Assembly (NCBI GenBank): GCA_043743145.1
Contig: JAYTXC010000106.1
Span: 1-11,142, forward strand
Length of the DNA stretch: 11,142 nucleotides
DNA from: JANYGA01 sp043743145
GTDB lineage: Bacteria; Vulcanimicrobiota; Vulcanimicrobiia; Vulcanimicrobiales; Vulcanimicrobiaceae
Reading direction: 5' to 3'
The notes beneath the pieces were generated by a model that saw only the letters and a program-made list of their open reading frames with translations, made no database searches and was not told the origin of the DNA. The position numbers and the translations under genes are program-made. Within the stretch, counting starts at the first letter, position 1; the number at the start of each line of letters is the position of its first letter. Positions 1-6,107 of the stretch are shown here, piece by piece.

Positions 1-345
1 TATCTCATCGACGTGCCCAATCTCGTGCCGCAGTATGCCGATATCAACTTTCACATCGGATCGCTATTGCACGATCTGCACGAGTCCGATGCCGCCATCG
101 GCTATCTCAAGAAAGCGATCGCGCTCGATGCCGCGCACGTCGGCGAAGCGGGTCAGCATGGCTACACGTTGCTCGGTCGCATCTACATCGAACAGCACGA
201 TCTCAAAAGCGCGACGAGCATCCTCAATGCCGCGGTTGCAAACGACGTCGACACGATCTACGCACGGACGCTGCTCGCAAAAATCAAGGCGGGCGATTAC
301 GATAAGACCGAGGGAAAGTCGTCGTCGGAGCCCGCGAAGAGCTGA
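1..345 (+). CDS. TPR-repeat protein, C-terminal part (5' end outside window)
   Basis: The reading frame is open from base 1, so only the last 114 residues of a longer protein are visible. Two helix-turn-helix units resembling tetratricopeptide repeats can be seen. The first runs from about residue 14 to 47 and ends in the typical YLKKAIALDA stretch. The second runs from about residue 52 to 87 (GYTLLGRIYIEQHDLKSA). A short polar tail rich in Lys, Ser and Glu follows. TPR proteins are usually scaffolds for protein-protein contacts, and no catalytic domain is visible in this part. An in-frame GTG at 13 could be mistaken for a start, but the TPR pattern and the open frame upstream argue that the gene begins outside the window. 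Its TGA overlaps the ATG of the thioesterase gene (TGATG, 343-347), which suggests translational coupling. The specific function is unknown. Confidence 0.75.
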   Translation, partial: YLIDVPNLVPQYADINFHIGSLLHDLHESDAAIGYLKKAIALDAAHVGEAGQHGYTLLGRIYIEQHDLKSATSILNAAVANDVDTIYARTLLAKIKAGDYDKTEGKSSSEPAKS

Positions 346-806
346 TGATCGATCGTATCGCGAAGCCGATCGACGATGGCTATTGCATTGGGTGCGGTCA
401 GCGCTCGCCGATCGGACTCAAAATGACTTTCGCGACCGAAGACGATCGGTCGGTGCGCGCGTCGGTAACGATTCCGCCGTCGTTTCAAGGGTGGCGCGAT
501 GTCGCTCACGGCGGCATCGTCGCGCTCGTGCTCGATGAAGCGATGGCGTATGCAGCGGGCGCGCACGGCTTTCTCGGCGTGACGGGCGATCTCAAAATGC
601 GCTTCCGCAAAGAGGTCGGCATCAACGTGCCGCTCGTGGTTCGCGGAAACGTGGTGTGGCACCGGCGCACGGTGTTAGGCATCGAGGCGAGCGTCCGTGA
701 CGAAGCGGGCACGTTGCTCGCGTCGGCAGAGGGCAGCTTCGTCGTGCGCGGGACGCTGCAACCCGGCGAACGATTGGGAAGTCCGAGCGAAAATGGCCGG
801 ACCTAA
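345..806 (+). CDS. PaaI-like hotdog-fold acyl-CoA thioesterase
   Basis: This 153-residue protein has the length and layout of the PaaI/YbdB-type hotdog thioesterase family, which hydrolyses acyl-CoA or aryl-CoA thioesters in the cytoplasm. It has the N-terminal CxxCG..SPIGLKM segment (residues 14-27) common in this family. It also has the hallmark HGGIVALVLDEAMAYA segment on the central helix (residues 55-70), in which the HGG loop and Asp64/Glu65 are the likely active-site region. A beta-rich second half with the RFRKEV...VVRGNVVWHRRT strands follows. The substrate cannot be told from the sequence. The start ATG overlaps the stop of the TPR gene by one base, and the 3' end overlaps smpB by 14 bases, so it lies inside the operon. 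No clear Shine-Dalgarno is visible, and reinitiation after the upstream stop is likely. Confidence 0.85.
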   Translation: MIDRIAKPIDDGYCIGCGQRSPIGLKMTFATEDDRSVRASVTIPPSFQGWRDVAHGGIVALVLDEAMAYAAGAHGFLGVTGDLKMRFRKEVGINVPLVVRGNVVWHRRTVLGIEASVRDEAGTLLASAEGSFVVRGTLQPGERLGSPSENGRT

Positions 807-1293
807 AGCGAAATCCACGGCAGTCGCGCCCAAACCGCGTAAGCCGCCCGCGCCGACGCCGACGATCGATAACCGTCGCGCACGATTCGAATACGAATGG
901 CTCGAACAATTCGAAGCGGGGATCGTCCTCACGGGGACGGAGATCAAGAGCATCCGCGGCGGTCAGATCAGCATCGGCGAGGCGTACGCGCGCATTCGCG
1001 ACGACGAACTCTGGTTGCTCTCGGTCTACATCCCCCCGTATCTGCAGGGGAGTTTTTCCAACGTCGATCCCAATCGGCCGCGCAAGCTGCTCGTTCATAA
1101 AAAAGATATTCTGCGGCTCAAAGGCCGCGTCTCCGAAAAGGGGCTCACGCTCATTCCGGTGCGGCTCTATTTTACGCGCGGGAAAGTGAAGATCTCCGTC
1201 GCCCTCGTCCGCGGCAAAAAGCTTTGGGATAAAAAGAAAGACGAGAAAGACCGCGACGTGCAGCGCGAGATGGCGCGCGCGGTGAGGCGCTGA
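793..1293 (+). CDS. smpB: SsrA-binding protein SmpB (trans-translation)
   Basis: SmpB binds tmRNA and brings it to ribosomes stalled on mRNAs without a stop codon, where it mimics the missing codon-anticodon helix. The 166-residue product shows the family signatures in order: RRARFEYEWLEQFEAGIVLTG (about 28-48), TEIKSIRGGQISIGEAY (49-65), the LLVHKKDILRLKG block (99-111), the basic PVRLYFTRGKVKISVALVRGKK strand region (122-143), and a Lys/Arg-rich tail (about 144-166) that becomes helical in the mRNA channel. The first 24 residues are a Pro/Ala/Lys-rich extension slightly longer than usual. ATG 793 was chosen because everything upstream in this frame lies inside the thioesterase gene and does not resemble SmpB. 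A GGGAAG lies about 11 bases upstream. No tmRNA gene is present in the window. Confidence 0.97.
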   Translation: MAGPKAKSTAVAPKPRKPPAPTPTIDNRRARFEYEWLEQFEAGIVLTGTEIKSIRGGQISIGEAYARIRDDELWLLSVYIPPYLQGSFSNVDPNRPRKLLVHKKDILRLKGRVSEKGLTLIPVRLYFTRGKVKISVALVRGKKLWDKKKDEKDRDVQREMARAVRR

Positions 1294-1298
1294 CGTCG

Positions 1299-2159
1299 GT
1301 GCGCGGCGCCCGGCCCTTTGCGGCACTCGAAGCCAATTTCGCCGCGCGCGTTGCGATGGCGGCGGGCGAAACACTCGTCGTCGCGACGTCGGGTGGGCCC
1401 GATAGCGTCGCGCTCGCCGCATTGCTCGCGCCGGTCGCGCGCGAATGCGGAGGCAGGCTCGTCCTCGCGCACGTCAACGCTCATCTTCGCGCGAGCGCCT
1501 GGCAAGACGAAGCGGTCGTGATGAGTCTTGCCGCGTCGCTCGGGGCGCGCGTCGTCGCTGTCTCGCTTCCTGCGGGGAGCGCCGATGAAGCACGTTTACG
1601 CGACGAGCGCTATGCGGCGCTCGACGCAATTGCCCGCGACGTTCGTGCATCGCGCATCGTTACGGCGCATCATGCGGGCGATCAAACCGAGACGGTGCTG
1701 CTCGCGCTCTTGCGCGGCGCGGGGCCGGATGGCTTGACCGGAATGGCACCGCAGCGCGCGCTTGCCTCGGGGACGATCGTGCTCCGCCCGTTGCTCGGCT
1801 GCGAACCCGAAACGCTCCGCGCATATGCGGCCGCTCACCATCTGCCCTACGCAGCGGATCCGACCAATGGCGACCCCGCGTATCGCCGCAACGCCGTTCG
1901 CGCCGCGCTCGAAACGCTGCGCCCGAGTTTTCCGCACCTCGATGCCGCCGTCGCGCGTTGCGCCGAGATCTTGCGCGACGAGCGTGCCGGAACGCCGCAG
2001 GCACGCAGGCGGGCTCGCTTGCGCGAAGCAATCGTGGAAGCGACCGGCGACGCGCGCGATCTCTCGTTCGAACGACTTGACGCCGTGGCGCGCGCGCTCG
2101 AACGCGGGACGCCGGGACGCCATTTCTTGCGACGCGGCGTCGAACTCGTCGTTGAATGA
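1299..2159 (+). CDS. tilS: tRNA(Ile)-lysidine synthase TilS, short form
   Basis: TilS uses ATP and lysine to convert the wobble cytidine of the CAU-anticodon tRNA(Ile) to lysidine, changing its specificity from Met to Ile. The 286-residue protein carries the N-type ATP pyrophosphatase P-loop SGGPDS (31-36), the HVNAHLR motif (59-64 region), ARLRDERYAAL (98-108), TAHHAGDQTETVLLALLRG (122-140), the RPLL segment (163-166) and DPTNGDPAYRRNAVR (187-201). All are characteristic of the family. It is a short version: the central helical part is followed by only about 50 residues, and the C-terminal TilS domain of the E. coli enzyme (about 430 residues) is absent, as in other compact TilS proteins. 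The start is GTG, 5 bases after the smpB stop. The last codons overlap hpt (ATGA). Confidence 0.95.
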   Translation: MRGARPFAALEANFAARVAMAAGETLVVATSGGPDSVALAALLAPVARECGGRLVLAHVNAHLRASAWQDEAVVMSLAASLGARVVAVSLPAGSADEARLRDERYAALDAIARDVRASRIVTAHHAGDQTETVLLALLRGAGPDGLTGMAPQRALASGTIVLRPLLGCEPETLRAYAAAHHLPYAADPTNGDPAYRRNAVRAALETLRPSFPHLDAAVARCAEILRDERAGTPQARRRARLREAIVEATGDARDLSFERLDAVARALERGTPGRHFLRRGVELVVE

Positions 2160-2746
2160 ACCACCGTGTCACACCCGACGGCATAGCGGCGATCGAATAC
2201 GACGAGCGAGCGATCGCGACCGCCGTACGCCGTCTCGCCGATGAAATCGCCCAGGACGCAGCGGGTGAACCCGTCTTGCTCGTGGGTGTGTTAAAGGGAG
2301 CACTCTTCCTTACCGCAGATCTCGCACGAGCGTTTCCACCGAGTGCGGACGTCCGCATCGACTTCCTCTCCGTTTCTAGTTACGGGAACGCCGATCGGTC
2401 GAGTGGCGAAGTCCGACTCCTAAAAGACCTCAGTGAAAGCGTCGAGGGTAAGAATGTCATCATCGTGGAGGACATCATCGACAACGGTCTGACCCTGCAG
2501 TATCTCCAACGCCTCCTGGGAAGCCGCAACCCGGCATCGCTGAAGACGTGCGTTCTGCTCGACAAACCGTATCGACGCCGCGTCACCGTTCAAATGGACT
2601 ACGTTGGTTTAACCTCTCCGGACACGTTTATCGTAGGTTACGGTCTGGACTACCAAGAAAAATACCGGGGTCTTCCGTACCTCGCAAGCCTCCACACCTG
2701 GGTTTTCGAACCCGCGAACGCGCGGTCTTCGAAGGGAATAGGATAG
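2156..2746 (+). CDS. hpt: Hypoxanthine(-guanine) phosphoribosyltransferase
   Basis: This purine salvage enzyme transfers the phosphoribosyl group of PRPP to hypoxanthine and usually guanine, giving IMP and GMP in the cytoplasm. The 196-residue protein has the family features: VGVLKGALFLTADL (43-56, the LKG loop binding pyrophosphate), DFLSVSSYG (69-77, the flexible loop that closes the active site), the PRPP-binding loop VIIVEDIIDNGLT (101-113), LLDKPYRR (134-141) with the purine-contacting Lys, and FIVGYGLDYQEKYRGLPYL (158-176). The PRPP loop has Asn110 where Thr or Ser is usual. The ATG overlaps the tilS stop, and the tilS-hpt-ftsH order is a conserved one. Codon choice is less GC-extreme than in tilS, with TTA, CTA, TCT, AGT and CGA appearing. 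A stem-loop lies inside the last codons. Confidence 0.96.
   Translation: MNHRVTPDGIAAIEYDERAIATAVRRLADEIAQDAAGEPVLLVGVLKGALFLTADLARAFPPSADVRIDFLSVSSYGNADRSSGEVRLLKDLSESVEGKNVIIVEDIIDNGLTLQYLQRLLGSRNPASLKTCVLLDKPYRRRVTVQMDYVGLTSPDTFIVGYGLDYQEKYRGLPYLASLHTWVFEPANARSSKGIG
2705..2733 (+). other. Potential stem-loop at the hpt 3' end, just before ftsH
   Basis: Two copies of TTCGAA (2705-2710 and 2728-2733) can pair with each other. Inside them CCGCG (2712-2716) pairs with CGCGG (2721-2725) around an AACG tetraloop, with a small 1x2 internal loop between the two helices. The structure lies within the last hpt codons and ends at the purine-rich stretch that precedes the ftsH start at 2755. There is no following T run, so it is not a standard terminator. 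It could be an RNA-processing or translation-control element, or chance in GC-rich coding DNA. Confidence 0.4.
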
Positions 2747-2754
2747 CAACAACG

Positions 2755-4683
2755 TTGGGCAAGCACGTAAGATCGATCGTCATTGTCGTCGCAATCTTCA
2801 TCGCCGTCATTTTCATCGTCGACAAACTGGTTCTGAACCAAACGCCGGCCACGAAGCTGTCGTATTCGCAGTTCTATGCGCAAATCGATGCCGGAAACGT
2901 CTCGAAGGTCACGATTACTGGCGCACACGACGTGTCGGGCGAGCTCAAGAGAGCGCTCCCGAATGCGGCCGATACAAAATTCACCACAACCGTCGTCGAC
3001 GACGCGGCACTTTTGGCCGATATGCGCAAGCACGATGTCCAGATCACCGTCGACAATCCGCAGACGACGCCGTTTATCGGCATGCTCGTCCAACTCGTCC
3101 CCTTCGCGCTGATGGCGCTCTTGTTGCTCTTCATTCTGCGTCAAGCGCAGAGCGGCGGCAGCCAGGCGATGTCGTTCGGCCGGTCGCGGGCGAAGTTACA
3201 GTCGGAGAATCGCACGAAAGTGACCTTTGCCGACGTCGCCGGCGTCCCCGAGGCCAAAGAAGAGCTCGGGGAAGTCGTTGAGTTCCTCAAATTCCCGAAG
3301 AAATTCCAAGCCCTCGGCGCGCGCATTCCGAAGGGCGTCCTGCTCTTGGGTCCGCCTGGCTCGGGGAAGACGCTCCTCGCACGCGCGATCGCGGGCGAGG
3401 CCGGCGTGCCGTTCTTCTCGATTTCGGGCTCCGATTTCGTCGAGATGTTCGTCGGCGTCGGTGCGAGTCGCGTTCGCGACCTCTTCGAACAAGCCAAGAA
3501 GAGCGCGCCCTGTATCATCTTCATCGATGAAATCGATGCGGTGGGCCGCCAGCGTGGCGCCGGTATGGGTGGCGGACATGACGAACGCGAGCAGACGCTC
3601 AACCAGCTTCTCGTCGAGATGGACGGCTTCGATCAAAACACGGGCGTGATCCTCATCGCGGCAACCAATCGCCCGGACGTGCTCGACCCGGCCCTCCTTC
3701 GTCCCGGCCGCTTCGATCGTCAGATCGTCGTCGATCGCGCCGACGTGAAGGGCCGCGAACAGATCCTCGGCGTGCACTCGAAGAACAAGCCGCTCTCGAA
3801 AGAGATCTCGCTCGTCACCCTCGCGAAGCGGACGCCCGGATTCTCCGGCGCCGATCTTGAGAATCTTCTCAACGAAGCGGCACTCCTTGCGGCTCGCAAG
3901 AACAAGTCGATCATCGAGATGAGCGATTGCGAGGAAGCGATCGATCGTGTCGTCGCAGGTCCCGAGCGTAAGTCGCTCGTGATGTCGCAAAAAGAAAAAG
4001 AGAACACGGCCTATCACGAATCGGGCCACGCGATCGTCGGCGGATTGTTGCCGATGGCGGATCCCGTTCATAAAGTCACGATCATCCCGCGCGGCATGGC
4101 GCTCGGCATCACGTGGTCGTTACCCGATGAAGACCGTCACTCGATCACCAAGAACGGCATCCTCGCACAGATCACCATGGCGCTCTCGGGTCGCATCGCC
4201 GAAGAGATCAAATTCGGCGACGTAACCACGGGCGCGTCGAACGATTTCGAAAAGGCGACCGAACTCGCACGTCGGATGGTCACGCAGTACGGCATGTCCG
4301 AGACGCTCGGCCCGATCCAGTACGGTAAGGGCAACCACCAAGTGTTCTTGGGTCGTGATTTCGGCGAAGACCGCAACTACTCCGAAGAGATCGCGGGCAA
4401 GATCGACGTCGAAGTCCGCGGCATCATCGAACGCTGCTACGCCGACGCGACGAAGCTTCTCAAAGACAACTGGCGCATGGTCGAGCGCATGGTGGCCTCG
4501 TTGCTCGAGCACGAGACCGTCGATACCGAGGAAGTCGTTGCGATCATCGGCGACCTACCGTATCCCCGCAAAATCGACGAAGTCCCGGCATTGCCACGGG
4601 CGGCTGCGACCGCTCACGAACCCGACGTTCGCGTCGAAAAACCCAAGCGTATGCCGCCGAACATTTCGCCGGAACCCGCCTAG
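2755..4683 (+). CDS. ftsH: ATP-dependent zinc metalloprotease FtsH
   Basis: FtsH is a membrane-anchored hexameric AAA+ protease that extracts and degrades misfolded or tagged membrane and cytosolic proteins. The 642-residue product starts with a membrane segment (about 6-25), then a periplasmic domain of about 75 residues and a second membrane segment (about 104-125). The AAA module has Walker A GPPGSGKT (199-206), Walker B IIFIDE (254-259) and the second region of homology around LDPALLRPGRFDRQ. The M41 peptidase domain has the zinc site HESGH (421-425), with Asp497 as the probable third ligand. The TTG at 2755 was chosen because it falls just before the first membrane segment, gives the normal family length, and has AGGA 11 bases upstream. 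The frame is open further upstream, but that part overlaps hpt and is not FtsH-like. The C-terminal tail is Pro/Ala-rich. Confidence 0.97.
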   Translation: MGKHVRSIVIVVAIFIAVIFIVDKLVLNQTPATKLSYSQFYAQIDAGNVSKVTITGAHDVSGELKRALPNAADTKFTTTVVDDAALLADMRKHDVQITVDNPQTTPFIGMLVQLVPFALMALLLLFILRQAQSGGSQAMSFGRSRAKLQSENRTKVTFADVAGVPEAKEELGEVVEFLKFPKKFQALGARIPKGVLLLGPPGSGKTLLARAIAGEAGVPFFSISGSDFVEMFVGVGASRVRDLFEQAKKSAPCIIFIDEIDAVGRQRGAGMGGGHDEREQTLNQLLVEMDGFDQNTGVILIAATNRPDVLDPALLRPGRFDRQIVVDRADVKGREQILGVHSKNKPLSKEISLVTLAKRTPGFSGADLENLLNEAALLAARKNKSIIEMSDCEEAIDRVVAGPERKSLVMSQKEKENTAYHESGHAIVGGLLPMADPVHKVTIIPRGMALGITWSLPDEDRHSITKNGILAQITMALSGRIAEEIKFGDVTTGASNDFEKATELARRMVTQYGMSETLGPIQYGKGNHQVFLGRDFGEDRNYSEEIAGKIDVEVRGIIERCYADATKLLKDNWRMVERMVASLLEHETVDTEEVVAIIGDLPYPRKIDEVPALPRAAATAHEPDVRVEKPKRMPPNISPEPA

Positions 4684-4695
4684 AACCGATCCGCT

Positions 4696-4713
4696 CCGAA
4701 CCTCGCCGTTCGG
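4696..4713 (+). other. Potential stem-loop in the ftsH to M16-like gap
   Basis: CCGAAC (4696-4701) pairs perfectly with GTTCGG (4708-4713) around a 6-base loop, in the 44-base gap after ftsH. The bases that follow are purine-rich and form the Shine-Dalgarno of the next gene, not a T run. An intrinsic terminator is therefore unlikely. An RNA-processing or stabilising role is possible, but unproven. Confidence 0.4.
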
Positions 4714-4716
4714 GTA

Positions 4717-4722
4717 AGAGGA
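4717..4722 (+). promoter_or_regulatory. Shine-Dalgarno AGAGGA for the first M16-like gene
   Basis: AGAGGA ends five bases before the ATG at 4728 and is the clearest ribosome-binding site in the window. Most other starts here rely on overlap with the previous gene. It lies directly between two potential hairpins (4696-4713 and 4744-4769), so its accessibility could depend on RNA folding. Confidence 0.7.
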
Positions 4723-4727
4723 ACCTT

Positions 4728-6107
4728 ATGAAGTTAGGTCACTGGCTCCGAGCGAGTTTGCTCGGAGCCTTCCTCGTCCTCTCGGCATCTCCGACGACGA
4801 GTCCGGCTGCGACGCCGAGCGACGCCCCCGATCTCGGGCCGAACACGACGGTGGGCCGCTTGCCCGCAGGCGGCACGGTCATCGTTCGAGCCGCTACGGG
4901 GGCGCCGGTTGCGGCGATCGAGCTGTGGTATCGTGCGCCCTCGACGGGCTTCGGCGACAAGCCGTTACCCGCGATCTCGCGCCTCGCCGCACAGGTGGTC
5001 GCGGGTGCGAAACCGATCGTCGGTGACGCACTTGGTAAAGCGGTCAGCGATGCTGGCGGGCGTTTGTCGATCTCGACCTATAGCGATTCGATCGCGATCA
5101 CGGCGGTCGTGCCGGCGACCGCCGCGCGACGCATCGTAAAAATCATGACGACGGCGTACTTCGCGCCCGTGACGAGCGAGGACGCGTTCCGAGCGGCACA
5201 GCGCCAGGTCGCGCAAGAATCGCTCATCTCGACTTTCGATGCTGAGACGGTCGTCCGCGACGCCGTTTTCGCGCAACTCTTCACGAGCGGGCCCCAGCAC
5301 TATCCCTCGCTCGGCGGCGATCCCAAAGCGATCGCAGCGATCTCACTTGCCGATGTGCGCGCCTTTGCATCGCGCGCATTTCGCTCGCAAAACGCTACCC
5401 TCGTGGTGAGCGGCGCCGTCGACGCGTCGGTCGCGACCGCCGCGGTCTCGGGACGACCGAGTGCCGATGAGTCCGCCGAACCCCCGAGCGCTCCCGTCGT
5501 TTCGACGAGCGTGACACCCGTCAATCGCGCGTTCGTTCAACCGTCGGGCGGGTACGGCTGGGTCGGTCCGACGATCTCGGATCAACGCGAAGCGACCGCG
5601 ATGGATTTTATCGCCGACTATCTCTTCCGCATCGACGATGGCATCGTCGCGCGCAAGGTAGCAGAATCCGTGCCGGATTCGTTGCTCGTAGGCCAATTCA
5701 TCACGCTGCGTGATCCTGGCGTCATGTTCGTTGCGTTTGCGGGCAAAAACACGTCCGCACTCCGGTCGCTCGTCGATGACGGAATCGCAAGCGTGCGCAA
5801 ACCAATTCTGGCACCCGCGTTCGCAGCCGCACTCGAATCGTTTAAGTACCATCTCTTGAGCGATCTCCAAACGCCGGTGCAGATTGCCGACAATTATGGA
5901 TGGTACAGTGTTGAAGGGTCGGCCGCGTACGCGCCGGGCGTCAACGGCGAGAGCGGCGCGTATTTCAAAGCCGCAAGCTCGCTGAGTCCGGAATTCGTGG
6001 CCGCGACAGCGACGAAATATCTTGGCAAGACACCCGTCGTCGTTACACTCGCCCCGGAGCCCAAGGCCACGCCGCCGGCCGCACCCGAGAAAGCGAAAAG
6101 CCCGTGA
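4728..6107 (+). CDS. Secreted M16 peptidase-like protein lacking the zinc motif (first of pair)
   Basis: This 459-residue protein has the insulinase/processing-peptidase (M16) fold pattern. An N-terminal signal peptide (hydrophobic core about 10-20, Ala-rich region to about 28) implies export. The first M16 lobe includes a PAGGTVIVRAATGAPVAAIELWY-like start (46-68) and the typical LADVRAFASRAF...ATLVVSG segment before the linker, and a second lobe follows. Active M16 enzymes carry HxxEH shortly after the first strands. Here the aligned place (about 85-89) reads Arg-Leu-Ala-Ala-Gln, so the zinc ligands and catalytic Glu are missing and the protein is predicted to be inactive. The tail is rich in Pro, Ala and Lys. 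It has its own Shine-Dalgarno and overlaps the next gene by GTGA. Inactive M16 subunits often pair with an active one, but the neighbour here is also degenerate. Confidence 0.85.
   Translation: MKLGHWLRASLLGAFLVLSASPTTSPAATPSDAPDLGPNTTVGRLPAGGTVIVRAATGAPVAAIELWYRAPSTGFGDKPLPAISRLAAQVVAGAKPIVGDALGKAVSDAGGRLSISTYSDSIAITAVVPATAARRIVKIMTTAYFAPVTSEDAFRAAQRQVAQESLISTFDAETVVRDAVFAQLFTSGPQHYPSLGGDPKAIAAISLADVRAFASRAFRSQNATLVVSGAVDASVATAAVSGRPSADESAEPPSAPVVSTSVTPVNRAFVQPSGGYGWVGPTISDQREATAMDFIADYLFRIDDGIVARKVAESVPDSLLVGQFITLRDPGVMFVAFAGKNTSALRSLVDDGIASVRKPILAPAFAAALESFKYHLLSDLQTPVQIADNYGWYSVEGSAAYAPGVNGESGAYFKAASSLSPEFVAATATKYLGKTPVVVTLAPEPKATPPAAPEKAKSP
4744..4769 (+). other. Perfect 10-bp hairpin inside the signal-peptide codons
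   Basis: GGCTCCGAGC (4744-4753) and GCTCGGAGCC (4760-4769) are exact reverse complements around the 6-base loop GAGTTT. The stem begins 16 bases after the A of the ATG at 4728, over codons 6-14, and is followed by only two T bases. It is the strongest local inverted repeat noticed in the window. Its position suggests an effect on early translation or on transcription attenuation, although chance in GC-rich coding sequence cannot be excluded. Confidence 0.55.

Noticed and set aside
697..792. Upstream extension of the smpB frame
   Set aside because: It overlaps the thioesterase gene out of frame, and the residues are Arg/Cys-rich with no SmpB similarity.
622..1422. Long minus-strand open frame opposite smpB and tilS
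   Set aside because: Its product is an Arg-rich, low-complexity sequence without a recognisable domain and is the mirror of two well-supported genes. High-GC coding DNA creates such frames.
2548..2754. Upstream extension of the ftsH frame
   Set aside because: These 69 codons overlap hpt, read as basic low-complexity sequence and do not resemble any FtsH N-terminus. TTG 2755 gives the normal length.
3196..4071. 291-codon minus-strand open frame opposite ftsH
   Set aside because: It lies entirely antisense to the AAA and peptidase regions of FtsH, and no family signature is visible in it.
4696..4727. Intrinsic terminator after ftsH
   Set aside because: A stem is present, but the sequence that follows is a purine-rich ribosome-binding site rather than a T run.
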